A DNA stretch of 64,000 bases from Streptomyces rubradiris (GCF_016860525.1 NZ_BNEA01000015.1:3038001-3102000), one strand, 5' to 3'. Numbered from the stretch's first letter, positions 27,586 to 36,271 are shown. Notes: generated by a model from the letters alone, not told the origin. Made by a program: numbers and translations.

Positions 27586-27985
27586 ACGGTTTTCCTTCCA
27601 GCATCGCCCGCTTCGGTGACCCTGGCGGACGCGATCGTGCCCCTGACACAGGCCTCCCAACTGCGGGGTCACGGGAGGCACGGGCCCGGTGGGCAACTCC
27701 CCTGCGGGGAGCGCCGCGTGGTGCGCGGGCGGCATACGACGACTCTATGGAGTTGGTGGGGCCTGCGGGGCGCCGTGCCGCTGGGGGCACGACTGTGTCG
27801 TATGCGGGGCCTGACAGGAACGAGACTTTGCCGTAACCGGACGCCGCGTGGCAATTCTGTGTTGCGTGTGAAAGCTCACATCCCGTTTGGCCCTGGGTAT
27901 TTCAGGAAAGTCCCACGCACGACGGCGCCGCCCGGCTAGGCTCTTGAGCCTTTGCCGGACGGCGCCAACTGGCGGCGGGGCCGGA
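27586..27985 (-). promoter_or_regulatory. Long upstream region of the transglycosylase gene
   Basis: 400 bases with no supported gene. TGTGA-AAGC-TCACA (27867-27880) is an inverted repeat about 290 bases upstream of the start. The leader near the gene is GC-rich and can form several stems. I looked for the c-di-AMP (ydaO) riboswitch that often precedes resuscitation-factor genes in streptomycetes but could not match its conserved core. Confidence 0.4.
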
Positions 27986-29311
27986 TCAGATGTGGCCGTC
28001 CTCCAGCATCTCGGTCACGAGTGCGGCGATCTGGGACCTCTCGGACCGGGTCAGCGTGACGTGGGCGAAGAGCGGGTGCCCCTTCAGCTTCTCCACCACG
28101 GCGACCACTCCGTCGTAGCGGCCCACGCGCAGGTTGTCCCGCTGGGCCACGTCATGGGTGAGGACCACCCGGGAGCCCGCGCCGATCCGGGACAGCACGG
28201 TCAGCAGGACGTTCTTCTCCAGCGACTGCGCCTCGTCCACGATCACGAACGCGTCGTGCAGCGAGCGGCCGCGGATGTGGGTCAGCGGGAGCACCTCCAG
28301 CATCCCGCGCGCGGTGACCTCCTCGATGACCTCGCGGCTGGTGACCGCGGAGAGGGTGTCGAAGACGGCCTGCGCCCACGGGCTCATCTTCTCCGCCTCG
28401 GTGCCCGGCAGATAGCCCAGGTCCTGCCCGCCGACGGCGTACAGCGGCCGGAAGACCATCACCTTCTGGTGCTGACGGCGCTCCAGCACCGCCTCCAGGC
28501 CCGCGCACAGCGCCAGCGCCGACTTGCCGGTGCCGGCCCGGCCGCCCATCGAGACGATCCCGACGTCCGGGTCCAGCAGCAGGTCGAGCGCGATGCGCTG
28601 CTCGGCGCTGCGGCCCTTGATGCCGAACGCCTCCCGATCGCCGCGCACCAGGCGGACGTTGCCCTCGGCGGTGACCCGGCCGAGCGCCTTGCCGCGCTCG
28701 GACTGGATGGTCAGGCCGGTGTGCACGGGCAGCCCGGCCGCCTGAGGGACGTACACGTGTCCTTCCTCGAAGAGGATGTCCACCTGTTCGCCGGGCAGGG
28801 TGAGCTCCGACATCCCCGTCCAGCCGGAGTTCTCCGTGATGGCGAGTTCGGCCCGGTACTCCTCGGCGAGGAGCCCGACGGAGGACGCCTTGATCCGCAG
28901 CGGCAGGTCCTTCGACACGACGGTGACGTCGTACCCCTCGGCCTGGAGGTTGCGGGCCACCGCGAGGATGCGGGAGTCGTTGTCGCCCAGTCGGTAGCCC
29001 GTGGGCAGCACGCTGGGGTCCGAGTGGTTGAGTTCGACCCGGAGCGTTCCGCCGAGGTCCCCGGTCGGGATCGGCGCGTCGAGGCGGCCGTGCCGGACCC
29101 GGTAGTCGTCCAGCAGGCGCAGGGCCTGCCGGGCGAAGTAACCGAGCTCGGGGTGGTGCCGCTTGGCCTCCAACTCCGTGACCACCACGACGGGGAGCAC
29201 GACCTCGTGTTCCTCGAAGCGGGTCAGGGCGTTCGGGTCGGCCAGCAGGACGCTGGTGTCGAGAACATAGGTGCGCCGGTCGGGCTTGTGGCGCTTTGTG
29301 CTGGTCACCAC
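27986..29311 (-). CDS. PIN-PhoH fusion protein (PhoH2-like)
   Basis: 441 residues. The N-terminal PIN domain (about 13-135) has [18 protein letters not shown] and the acidic residues of TELEAKRHH and [11 protein letters not shown]. The C-terminal PhoH ATPase has Walker [14 protein letters not shown] and Walker [15 protein letters not shown], plus [12 protein letters not shown]. PhoH2 enzymes couple an RNA helicase to a ribonuclease; in mycobacteria phoH2 has a small antitoxin partner gene, which I do not see here. Two GTG codons are adjacent (29309-29311, 29306-29308); either could start it. Confidence 0.93.
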   Translation of the reverse strand: MVTSTKRHKPDRRTYVLDTSVLLADPNALTRFEEHEVVLPVVVVTELEAKRHHPELGYFARQALRLLDDYRVRHGRLDAPIPTGDLGGTLRVELNHSDPSVLPTGYRLGDNDSRILAVARNLQAEGYDVTVVSKDLPLRIKASSVGLLAEEYRAELAITENSGWTGMSELTLPGEQVDILFEEGHVYVPQAAGLPVHTGLTIQSERGKALGRVTAEGNVRLVRGDREAFGIKGRSAEQRIALDLLLDPDVGIVSMGGRAGTGKSALALCAGLEAVLERRQHQKVMVFRPLYAVGGQDLGYLPGTEAEKMSPWAQAVFDTLSAVTSREVIEEVTARGMLEVLPLTHIRGRSLHDAFVIVDEAQSLEKNVLLTVLSRIGAGSRVVLTHDVAQRDNLRVGRYDGVVAVVEKLKGHPLFAHVTLTRSERSQIAALVTEMLEDGHI

Positions 29312-29620
29312 GGAAGGACGTACCCCCTCGGATGTGGTCGGGGAGCGACGAGGAGTTGCTGGACCGGTGTCTGGCCCCCGCGCACGGCGGGCCGTGAACC
29401 GGCCCTCCGCGGCTGATTCCGTGCCGTGACCGCACGGTCGGGCTGGTGCAAAGGGCCTCCCGGGCGGACGGCCCCGAGCCGCCCGCTGAGAACCGACGCC
29501 CGTGGTTCGGGTGTCGACCTGTTGGGTTTATGCCCTCGGACGCGCGCCGCCATGCAAATGCGGCCACCGGCGGCCCGGTGAACTCCTTGTTACGTCCGTG
29601 CCAATCGGGAGACACGACGA
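29312..29620. other. Intergenic region between the prenyl transferase and phoH
   Basis: About 310 bases with no supported gene. It should contain the phoH promoter on the minus strand. A 7-bp hairpin (CGGGCGG/CCGCCCG, 29461-29485) is the only clear structure. Frames across it lack homology and ribosome sites. Confidence 0.4.
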
Positions 29621-29648
29621 CGCCCCGTCACCGGGCGGCGACGGGGCG
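29621..29648 (-). terminator. Terminator of the prenyl transferase gene
   Basis: CGCCCCGTC and GACGGGGCG form a perfect 9-bp stem 13 bases after the gene's stop on the minus strand. Confidence 0.75.
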
Positions 29649-29660
29649 GTGCGAGGACGG

Positions 29661-30434
29661 TCAGCCGCCGTAACGGCGGTGACGTGCGGCGTAGTCGCGC
29701 AGGGCGCGCAGGAAGTCGACCTTCCGGAAGGCCGGCCAGAAGACCTCGCAGAAGTAGTACTCGGAGTGAGCGGTCTGCCAGAGCATGAATCCGGACAACC
29801 GCTGTTCGCCGCTGGTGCGGATGACGAGGTCCGGATCGGGCTGGTCGCCGGTGTAGAGGTGACGGCCGATCATGTCGATGTCGACGGACTCGGCGAGGTC
29901 CTCCATCGACACGCCCCGGTCCCGCGCCTCGTGCAGCATGGAGCGCACGGCGTCGGCGATCTCCTGCCGGCCGCCGTAGCCGATGGCCACGTTGACGAGT
30001 ATGCCGTCGTGGTGGGCGGTGGCCTCCTCGGCCTCCTTCAGCGTGCGCTGCATGCCGGCGGGCAGCAGGTCCATCGCGCCGACGTGGTGCACCCGCCAGC
30101 GGCCGTCGGCGGCGAGGGTGCGCACGACGTCCTCGATGATGCCGAGCAGGGGGACCAGTTCCGCCTGCGGCCGTTCGAAGTTGTCGGTGGACAGCAGCCA
30201 CAGCGTGACCACCTCGACGTCGGTCTCGGAGCACCAGCCGAGGAACTCCGTGATCTTGTCGGCGCCGGCCCGGTGCCCGTGCTCGGTACTGGAGCCGGAC
30301 GCCTTCGCCCAGCGGCGGTTGCCGTCCACGATGACGCCGATGTGCTTGGGCACCTGGCTGTGATCCAGGTGACCTTCCACCCGGCGTGCGTAGAGCCTGA
30401 CGAGCAGACCGCGCAGCTTGTCGCGCAGGTTCAC
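29661..30434 (-). CDS. uppS: Isoprenyl transferase (cis-prenyl/undecaprenyl diphosphate synthase family)
   Basis: 257 residues. VPKHIGVIVDGNRRWAK carries the catalytic Asp37 and substrate-binding Arg residues. TLWLLSTDNFERP, IRTSGEQRLSGFMLWQTAHSEYYFCEVFWPAF are the other conserved blocks. Extends allylic diphosphates with cis-isoprene units for lipid carriers. Actinobacteria carry two such enzymes, a long-chain UPP synthase and a short-chain Z-farnesyl type. The product length cannot be decided by eye, so the symbol is by family. Confidence 0.9.
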   Translation of the reverse strand: MNLRDKLRGLLVRLYARRVEGHLDHSQVPKHIGVIVDGNRRWAKASGSSTEHGHRAGADKITEFLGWCSETDVEVVTLWLLSTDNFERPQAELVPLLGIIEDVVRTLAADGRWRVHHVGAMDLLPAGMQRTLKEAEEATAHHDGILVNVAIGYGGRQEIADAVRSMLHEARDRGVSMEDLAESVDIDMIGRHLYTGDQPDPDLVIRTSGEQRLSGFMLWQTAHSEYYFCEVFWPAFRKVDFLRALRDYAARHRRYGG

Positions 30435-30640
30435 GTGACCCTCCGGGGGTTGGGCGCGGGGTAGGGGGTGCCGGAGCCGTAGGGGGAGCCGGAGTCGTTG
30501 AGCCTACCGCTGCCGGAGGCCCGGTCCGGTCCGGGGTTTGGCCGCGCGGCGGTGTCGTACGCCGCCGGGGGACGCACCCCTTCGGGGGGACGCCGGGACG
30601 GGTCCGGGCGGTTCCGGAACCCGGCCGTGCCGGCGCCATG

Positions 30641-30731
30641 AAAAAACGGGCCGGTCCGTGGGGGGGAGACGGACCGGCCCGAGGGGGGGTTTCCACCATA
30701 ACCCTTCGTAAGGGCTGATGGGTGCATCGGC
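30641..30731 (-). ncRNA. Candidate small RNA with C-rich loops (6C-like)
   Basis: On the minus strand a perfect 12-bp stem (CGGGCCGGTCCG / CGGACCGGCCCG) with a loop containing seven C residues is followed directly by six T: a textbook intrinsic terminator, unusual in this genome. Just 5' of it is a second run of seven C (30683-30689), preceded by a stem CCCTT-ACG-AAGGG with outer CCAT/ATGG pairing. A -10-like TAGTTG at 30738-30743 predicts a start near 30731, giving about 90 nt. Two C-rich segments and a terminator stem-loop are the hallmarks of the actinobacterial 6C RNA family. Assignment to that family is inference; the alternative is an attenuator in the leader of the prenyl transferase gene. 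Confidence 0.55.
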
Positions 30732-30734
30732 GCC

Positions 30735-31006
30735 CAACAACTACTCTCCGGAATCGCATGACGACACCGAGGCGGTCATGGAATGCGGGTTTCAGCGGCG
30801 TTCCCGGGGCGGTTCACAGTGGATTCCCAGGAAAATCCAGCCGGATGCAAATGGATTCGCAGGGGTTAGGCCGTCCTGGGGGAATCAGCGGGATGTCATC
30901 CCGGGTCCCCCCGACGGGCGACCCCTCCGTCGTGGGGCGGACTTGACCGTTCCGCTACGGCGCCAGGCCGGGCGCCGGTGCCCGGCGGCGGCCCGAGGCG
31001 GCTTCA
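30735..31006. other. Intergenic stretch upstream of the candidate small RNA
   Basis: About 270 bases without a supportable gene. Base composition is less GC-rich than coding DNA around it. No ORF here has homology or a ribosome site. It probably holds the minus-strand promoter of the small RNA and nothing else that I can see. Confidence 0.4.
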
Positions 31007-31041
31007 CGGCACCGCGCGGCCCCCTCCACCGCGCGGTGCCG
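31007..31041 (-). terminator. Terminator of the methyltransferase gene
   Basis: CGGCACCGCGCGG and CCGCGCGGTGCCG form a perfect 13-bp stem with a 9-base loop, 108 bases after the methyltransferase stop. It insulates that gene from the small RNA unit. Confidence 0.7.
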
Positions 31042-31148
31042 ACCGCGCGGCTTTGCCGACGCGAATTACCTTGGTCTGAACTTACGTGACCAGTGGGGCG
31101 CCTGTGAACCCCGGGGGATAACAATGTGGAAACCCGGTTCCCTCAGCA

Positions 31149-31928
31149 TTACGGTTTGCGTACGTCGAAGAGGTGCCGGGTGCTGTGCGCGACGAACGGG
31201 CCCTCGTTCCGGATCCGCTCGTGCAGTGCCCTCAGCCGTGGCTCATGGGCCTCGACCGTGAAGCCCGGGACCATCCAGACGACCTTGCGCAGGAAGTGGA
31301 CGACGGCGGCGATGTCGTGGAACTCCATCCGCAGCCGCTCCGCCCGCAGACCGGCCACCTCCAGCCCCGCCGCCTCGGCGTCGGCCCGCTCCCGCTCGGG
31401 GTCACGGGCGCGGCGCACCTCCTCCGGCTGGGGCCCGAGGAAGTACTCGACCAGCTCGAAGACGCTGGCGGGCCCCACGTGCTGGGCGAAGTACGTCCCG
31501 CCGGGCCGCAGCACCCGGGCGATCTCGGTCCAGTGCGGCCGCACCGGGTGCCGGCTGAGCACCAGGTCGAACGCCTCGTCGGCGAAGGGCAGCGGCGCGT
31601 CCTCCGGGGCCGCCACCACGACGACGCCGCGGGGCCGCAGCAGGGCGGTGGCCCTGGCCACGTTCGGCGGCCAGCCCTCCGTCGCCGCCACCAGCGCCGG
31701 CCGGGCCGGCTCCGCCCGCCCCAGCGCGAAGTCCAGCACCTCCCCGCCGCCGGTCTGGATGTCCAGCGCGGCCTCGGCCGTCGCCAGCCGCTCCCCCGCC
31801 GACCGGGCGTACCCCCACGACGGCCGGGCCTCGCTGGCCCGGCCCTCGAACCACGAGAAGTCCCACCCCTCGGTGGGCACGGCGACACCCTCGGCCACGA
31901 GGTCCTCGAAGGAACGTTCGGTACTCAT
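31149..31928 (-). CDS. Class I SAM-dependent methyltransferase
   Basis: 259 residues of the Methyltransf_11 type. The SAM-binding loop is GGGEVLDFALGRAEP, followed by the acidic motif region AATEGWPPNVARATALLRPRGVVVV, then PLPFADEAFDLVLSRHPV and IARVLRPGGTYFAQHVGP. C-terminal EFHDIAAVVHFLRKVVWMVPGF is shared with rRNA-methyltransferase-like relatives; the substrate is unknown. ATG 31928 is used because the upstream frame (75 more codons) is Arg/Pro-rich. GATCAT lies about 10 bases before the ATG, so the mRNA may be leaderless. Confidence 0.85.
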   Translation of the reverse strand: MSTERSFEDLVAEGVAVPTEGWDFSWFEGRASEARPSWGYARSAGERLATAEAALDIQTGGGEVLDFALGRAEPARPALVAATEGWPPNVARATALLRPRGVVVVAAPEDAPLPFADEAFDLVLSRHPVRPHWTEIARVLRPGGTYFAQHVGPASVFELVEYFLGPQPEEVRRARDPERERADAEAAGLEVAGLRAERLRMEFHDIAAVVHFLRKVVWMVPGFTVEAHEPRLRALHERIRNEGPFVAHSTRHLFDVRKP

Positions 31929-32202
31929 ACGGTCATGATCCCAGGCAAGCGGCGCGGGCGCCTGCGGGTTTTCCGTGCCGGACGACCTCCGCGGCCCGGA
32001 CGGGGCGGCGGCCCGTGCCCGGACAGCGGCCCGTCGGGGTGACCCGGGTAGCGACGGCCGGCCGGGGGGCGCCGCGGGGGCGCGACCACGGACCCGGTGC
32101 CCTCGCTCGGCCCGTCGGTCATGCGGGGCACTGTGACACGCGCCACTGGCCACCGGCCCCGGCCTGCGGCGACGGCTCCGGCCGGGACAGTGGGTCAGTG
32201 GA

Positions 32203-33075
32203 TCAGTGGATCAGTGGTGCGACCTGCTCCGCCGCGAAGCGTACGAAGCCCTCCGGGTCGGGTTCGTCGGCCGTCGGCTGGAGCACGACGGTGTCCGCGC
32301 CGGCCTCGGCCAGGCGCCGTACCGCGTCGGCCACCGCTTCCGCGTCCCCGGCGACACCCAGGTCCGGCACCGACGCCAGGCCCTCGGCGGTGAGCTCGGC
32401 GCGCAGCCGGGACTCGGCGCCGGCGCCCGTGGCGGTCAGGAGGTAGACGACGATCCGGTGCGCGCCGGTGCGGCCGGCCGACCGGCGCCCCTCCTCGATC
32501 AGTTCCCGGGCCCGCCGTACGCCGTCCGGCGGCGTGGCGGAGGTGAGGAGGGTGCCGTCGGCCTTCTCGCCGGAGAGCCGGAGCGTACGGGGTCCGGTGG
32601 CGCCCGCGAGGACGTCGACCGGGCGCGGCGGCGGCCAGTCGAGGGCGACGTCGTCCAACTGGACGTACCGCCCGCGCACGCTGAGCCGCTCCCCGCGCAG
32701 CAGGGCGCGCAGGGCGTCGAGGTGTTCGCCGAGGAGGCCGAGCGGCGAGGCGGCGCGGGCGCCGACCTGCCCCATCCAGTCCTGCACGCCGTGTCCCACG
32801 GTCAGGACGGCCCGCCCGGGGAACATGCGCTCCAGCGAGGCCGCCTCCATCGCGGTGACGGCCACGTTCCGCAGCGGCACGGGCAGCAGCCCGATGCCGA
32901 CCCGCACCCGTTCGGTCCAGGCGAGCGCGGCGGCGGCCGTGGACACGCCGCCCTCCAGGAAGCAGTCCTCCCACAGCCACAGTTCGTCGAGCCCCGTCTC
33001 GTCCGCGACGCGGGCGACGGCCCGGAGTCGCTCGGGAGGAAGCTGGGGGCGGAATACGGCACCGAGTCCTGTCAT
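32203..33075 (-). CDS. LLM-class flavin-dependent oxidoreductase
   Basis: 290 residues of the luciferase-like monooxygenase/F420 reductase family: GLDELWLWEDCFLEGGVSTAAAALAWTERVRVGIGLLPVPLRN, then FPGRAVLTVGHGVQDWMGQVGARAASPLGLLGEHLDALRALL and a C-terminal GDAEAVADAVRRLAEAGADTVVLQP. Uses FMN or F420; the substrate is unknown. ATG 33075 follows AAGGGCGTT. Confidence 0.88.
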   Translation of the reverse strand: MTGLGAVFRPQLPPERLRAVARVADETGLDELWLWEDCFLEGGVSTAAAALAWTERVRVGIGLLPVPLRNVAVTAMEAASLERMFPGRAVLTVGHGVQDWMGQVGARAASPLGLLGEHLDALRALLRGERLSVRGRYVQLDDVALDWPPPRPVDVLAGATGPRTLRLSGEKADGTLLTSATPPDGVRRARELIEEGRRSAGRTGAHRIVVYLLTATGAGAESRLRAELTAEGLASVPDLGVAGDAEAVADAVRRLAEAGADTVVLQPTADEPDPEGFVRFAAEQVAPLIH

Positions 33076-33161
33076 AACGCCCTTCCTAGTGGGGAGGACG
33101 GGAAAGGACAACGCAATTACGCGCGTGGGAAGTTGGCGGTCACGGAAAGCGGAGGGCGGGT

Positions 33162-33557
33162 ATGGGGCGCTGGCGGGACGGGCGGGGGCTGCTGACCGTG
33201 CGGACGGACACCGGGGAGGTGCCGGCCGCCTCCGTCCCCCTGGAGATCTCGGCCTCCTACCGGGCCCGTACCAGGGGCCTGTTGGGCCGGGACGCGGTGG
33301 AGGGGGCGATGCTGCTGTCACCGGCGAGCGGGGTGCACACGTTCGGGATGCGGATCCCGATCGACGTGGCGTACCTGGACCGCCGCCTCACCGTCATCGC
33401 CGTGCGCACGATGCCCCCGGGCCGCCTGGGCCTGCCGCGCCCGCGCGCCCGGCACGTGCTGGAGGCGGCGGCCGGGGCGATGGCGGGGTGGGGGATAACG
33501 GCGGGCGTACGGGTGGAGGTGGCGGTGGAGGGGTGTGCAGAGTCTCGCGCTTCGTGA
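33162..33557 (+). CDS. DUF192 protein
   Basis: 131 residues. DUF192 beta fold: PLEISASYRARTRGLLGRDAVEGAMLLSPASGVHTFGMRIPIDVAYLDRRLTVIAV..PGRLGLPRPRARHVLEAAAGAMAGWGI. Its function is unknown; in streptomycetes it often neighbours Tad pilus genes, as here 2.5 kb away. Its TGA overlaps a GTG that opens the integrase remnant. Confidence 0.88.
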   Translation: MGRWRDGRGLLTVRTDTGEVPAASVPLEISASYRARTRGLLGRDAVEGAMLLSPASGVHTFGMRIPIDVAYLDRRLTVIAVRTMPPGRLGLPRPRARHVLEAAAGAMAGWGITAGVRVEVAVEGCAESRAS

Positions 33558-33790
33558 CAGATCCAGGGAGGGGGTCAGTTTCAGCGGGCGTCCGCGTTCA
33601 GGTCTTCGCGGCGATGCTGACCGGCTTCGTCAACCAGCAGCTCGCCCGGAATCCGGCCCGGACCACCGTCGAGGGCCGGGAAAACACAGTGAGGGCATTC
33701 GCGGCCCACGTGAAGGCCCACCCATGGCCGTGGGCACCGGCGACCGGCGGCACACGGGGCCGATACGCCCCCGGCAGCCACACACGGTGA
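33554..33790 (+). pseudogene. Remnant of a tyrosine recombinase (N-terminal core-binding domain only)
   Basis: 78 codons open with GTG overlapping the DUF192 stop. The segment RVQVFAAMLTGFVNQQLARN followed by RTTVEGRENTVRAFAAHVKAHPWPWAP has the pattern of the N-terminal SAM-like domain of Streptomyces integrase/recombinase proteins (FxxMxxGWRNQQLARNL...VRAFxxHxxxxPWxW). The catalytic R-H-R-Y domain is absent; after PWPWAP the frame reads unrelated Gly/Arg residues and stops. A degraded mobile-element trace. Confidence 0.6.
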
Positions 33791-33876
33791 CACCGAGACC
33801 GACCTCAGTGAGGAATACCTGACACCTCGACGGGCATCCGCTGCCGGTGTTGCGCCCGGCAGCGGACCGAGACCGG

Positions 33877-34746
33877 TCAGGCGCGGAATTCGTCGGCGTG
33901 GTCCCTCGCCCACTGCGCGAAGGTGCGGGCGGGCCGCCCGGTGACCTCCTCAGCCGTCGGCATGGGGCCGAGGGCTGAGGAGTCGAAGGTCTCCATCTCG
34001 GAGGGGTCCGACTCGTCGCCGCCATAGGTCTCGAAACCGAGGAGGAAGTCGGCGTTGTCCGCCGCGAAGCCGCCCTGCGCGAGATAGATCTCCCGGGCCT
34101 CCTGGGGGCTGACGACCTCAAGGCGGATCTCCTCTCCCATCGCCTCGGCGATGAGCTCCACCTGGCGGCGGCGCGAGAGGAATTCCGGACCGTTCACGGT
34201 GTACGCCTGTCCCCGGTGGCCGTCCTCGGTCAGGGCGAGCACGGCCACGTCGGCGATGTCCTGCTCGTGGACGGGGAACCAGGCGACGTCCGGGAACGGC
34301 TCGCGCACCACGCGCTCCGCGCGGATGGGCGGCCCCCACAGCTCCAGCTTGTTCATCGCGAACTCGCCCGGCCGTACATGCGTCCACTCAAGCCCGGAAG
34401 CCTCCACCGCCCGCTCCACCGGCAGGTGGAAGTCGTTGTCGAACCCGGTGGTGACCGCACCGGAGGAGAGCACCACGATGCGGCGCACGCCCGCCTTCTT
34501 CGCCAGGCCGACCACCTCCTCGGCGGTCGCCGGGACAGGGAAGAGGAAGAGCGCCTCGACACCCTCCAGGGCGTCCGGCAGCGTCTGGGGCCGGGTGAGG
34601 TCGCCCTCGTGGACCCGCACTTGGTCGGGGAACACCCCGGGCTGCGCCCTGCGGGTCAGGGCCCGTACGTCGTGCCCCTTGGCCACGAGCTGCCGGACGA
34701 CGTTCCGCCCGACGTTGCCGGTCGCCCCCGTCACCAGAATCGTCAT
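33877..34746 (-). CDS. NAD(P)-binding NmrA/SDR-type oxidoreductase
   Basis: 289 residues. N-terminal Rossmann motif TILVTGATGNVGRNVVRQLV (GATGNVG), then ALTRRAQPGVFPDQVRVHEGDLTRP, VRRIVVLSSGAVTTG and THVRPGEFAMNKLELWG. Atypical SDR/NmrA-like, NADPH-dependent or regulatory. Lies 48 bases downstream of the tetR gene on the same strand, so probably its target. Confidence 0.88.
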   Translation of the reverse strand: MTILVTGATGNVGRNVVRQLVAKGHDVRALTRRAQPGVFPDQVRVHEGDLTRPQTLPDALEGVEALFLFPVPATAEEVVGLAKKAGVRRIVVLSSGAVTTGFDNDFHLPVERAVEASGLEWTHVRPGEFAMNKLELWGPPIRAERVVREPFPDVAWFPVHEQDIADVAVLALTEDGHRGQAYTVNGPEFLSRRRQVELIAEAMGEEIRLEVVSPQEAREIYLAQGGFAADNADFLLGFETYGGDESDPSEMETFDSSALGPMPTAEEVTGRPARTFAQWARDHADEFRA

Positions 34747-34794
34747 GGATCGCCCCTCGTGTGTCGGTTTCCGTCAGGGTGTCGTGCGGATGCG

Positions 34795-35376
34795 TCAGTT
34801 CGTCGTGCGCGTCCCGATGCCGTTCTCCAGCGTGCGGATGACCCAGGCGGAGGCGCCGTGGCGTGGCACCTTTCCCCTGCTGACCGCCGTGCAGCCCGCG
34901 GAGACATGGGCCCACAGCACGTGCTCGATCCAGTCGCTGCTCACGTCCGGGTCGACGACGCCCTCTTCCTGGCCGCGCCGAATCAGCCGTCTGATCTCCT
35001 CGGCCGCCGGGTCCGGTCCGCCCCGGGCCGCCAGCGCGTCGGTGATCCGCGGGTCGCCATACAGGAACAGCACGTGGTCGCCGGCGTCGAGCATGGCGGC
35101 GACCAGCCGGCGCAGCGCCTCCAGCGGCGGTCCCTCGTCGGTCCGCGCCCCCTCCAGCGACTCGTCGAGCCGCCGCAGCGAGTGCTCGACGACCGCCGAG
35201 ATCAGCTCCTCCCGGTCCGGGAAGTAGCGCTGGAGCGTGCTGCGTCCGACGTCCGCGGCCGCCGCGATGTCCGCCAGGGTCGCATCACGCCGACGGGACA
35301 GCACGGACGCCGCGGCGCTGAGAATCGCCCGTCGCGTACGACTGCGGGCTCCGGTCTCCCGGATGCTGTTCGCCAT
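34795..35376 (-). CDS. TetR-family regulator
   Basis: 193 residues. The N-terminal HTH is clear: TRRAILSAAASVLSRRRDATLADIAAAADVGRSTLQRYFPDREELISAVVEHSL. The C-terminal ligand-binding half is diverse. TAGGTT seven bases before the ATG and TTGCCA further up suggest a leaderless mRNA. Probably controls itself and the oxidoreductase behind it. Confidence 0.92.
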   Translation of the reverse strand: MANSIRETGARSRTRRAILSAAASVLSRRRDATLADIAAAADVGRSTLQRYFPDREELISAVVEHSLRRLDESLEGARTDEGPPLEALRRLVAAMLDAGDHVLFLYGDPRITDALAARGGPDPAAEEIRRLIRRGQEEGVVDPDVSSDWIEHVLWAHVSAGCTAVSRGKVPRHGASAWVIRTLENGIGTRTTN

Positions 35377-35422
35377 AGTCCCAACCTAGCAGTCGCTGAC
35401 CCATAACTGGCAATCATCTCCT

Positions 35423-35450
35423 CGAAATGGGCCATCGGTGCCCCATTTCG
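35423..35450. promoter_or_regulatory. Inverted repeat upstream of tetR
   Basis: CGAAATGGG and CCCATTTCG form a perfect 9-bp inverted repeat with a 10-base spacer, 47 bases before the tetR start. It could be an operator for the TetR protein or a weak terminator for the Tad operon side. Without binding data it stays open. Confidence 0.45.
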
Positions 35451-35640
35451 GTGGGTGAGCGCCTAATGCGTGGCGACTCGTGGCGGATCGCCGCAGGACC
35501 AAGCCGGTGGGCACGTGAACCCTCAAGGGCCATGCCGGCCGGTGCCGCAGGGGCTTCAGGGGTACGTGATCGGTGACGGACACCGCGCCGTGGCAGGCCG
35601 TTCCTGGAGCTGCAGGGGTGACCGGTGGCCGACGGTCCGG

Positions 35641-36264
35641 TCACTGGCCGGTGCGCGGAAAGGACACCTCGACGCGGCGGTTCTTCTTGCGGCCGGCCTC
35701 GGTGGCGTTGTCGGCGATCGGGTACTGCTCGCCGTAGCCGCGCACGTCGAAGGTGATGGACGGGGTGTTCAGGTCCTGGTCCAGCACGGCCTGTACGGCG
35801 TTGGCGCGCCGCTTGGACAGGGCGACGCCGTGGGTGGTGGTGCCGAGGCTGTCGGTGAAGCCGAAGACGCGGACCCTGGTGGCGCGCTGCTTCCTGATCT
35901 CCTCGGCGATCGCGGCGATGCGGATCTTGGCCTCCTCGCCGACACTGGCGCTGTCCTTGCCGAACAGCACCTCGGACTGGAGGGCGAAGGTGACGTCGGC
36001 GTTGGTGTCCTCGCGCCGCTCGTCCCCGCTCTGCTCCTCCACGACCAGCTTGATGTCCAGCACCTTGGCCTCGGCGAGCGTGGCGCCTTCGGGGAGTTTG
36101 AGGTCGGGGTCGGTGGGGTCGACGTCGACGGGGGCGGCGGCGGTGGGTTCGGTCAGGGGCGGCTCGCCGGGGCCGGTGCCGTCGGCGGCGGCCGGGGCGG
36201 CGGGCAGGGTCAGGACGCACAGCAGCAGGGCGCCGGCGAGGGCGAGGCGGGGCGTGGTGGTCAC
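35641..36264 (-). CDS. OmpA-family secreted protein
   Basis: 207 residues. Signal peptide (TTTPRLALAGALLLCVLTLPAAPAAA). An OmpA/MotB peptidoglycan-binding domain occupies about 100-205: ALQSEVLFGKDSASV, RVRVFGFTDSLGTTTHGVALSKRRANAV, VRGYGEQYPIADNATEAGRKKNRRVEV. In a Gram-positive it would dock surface structures to the wall. It closes the Tad operon seven bases after the lipoprotein gene. GTG start. Confidence 0.9.
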   Translation of the reverse strand: MTTTPRLALAGALLLCVLTLPAAPAAADGTGPGEPPLTEPTAAAPVDVDPTDPDLKLPEGATLAEAKVLDIKLVVEEQSGDERREDTNADVTFALQSEVLFGKDSASVGEEAKIRIAAIAEEIRKQRATRVRVFGFTDSLGTTTHGVALSKRRANAVQAVLDQDLNTPSITFDVRGYGEQYPIADNATEAGRKKNRRVEVSFPRTGQ

Positions 36265-36271
36265 GTGTGCC

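Noticed and set aside
27586..27985. c-di-AMP (ydaO) riboswitch before the secreted transglycosylase
   Set aside because: Common before resuscitation-type genes in Streptomyces, but I could not find the conserved ydaO core segments in the leader. A covariance model search would settle it.
29312..29660. Small antitoxin gene (phoAT-like) upstream of phoH
   Set aside because: Frames in this gap lack ribosome sites and have Pro/Arg-rich shadow-like translations; nothing resembles an antitoxin.
30431..30740. Trp-attenuator-like leader peptide (adjacent Trp-Trp codons before the 30.65-kb hairpin)
   Set aside because: One frame has TGG TGG just upstream of the terminator stem, but it lacks a good start and ribosome site and the downstream gene is a prenyl transferase, not a tryptophan gene.
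31929..32153. Longer N-terminus (75 codons) for the methyltransferase
   Set aside because: The extension is Arg/Pro/Ala-rich with no homology; the ATG at 31928 begins the recognisable domain.
33791..33876. Attachment site or tRNA fragment near the integrase relic
   Set aside because: No tRNA-like cloverleaf or direct repeat flanking the relic could be found by eye.
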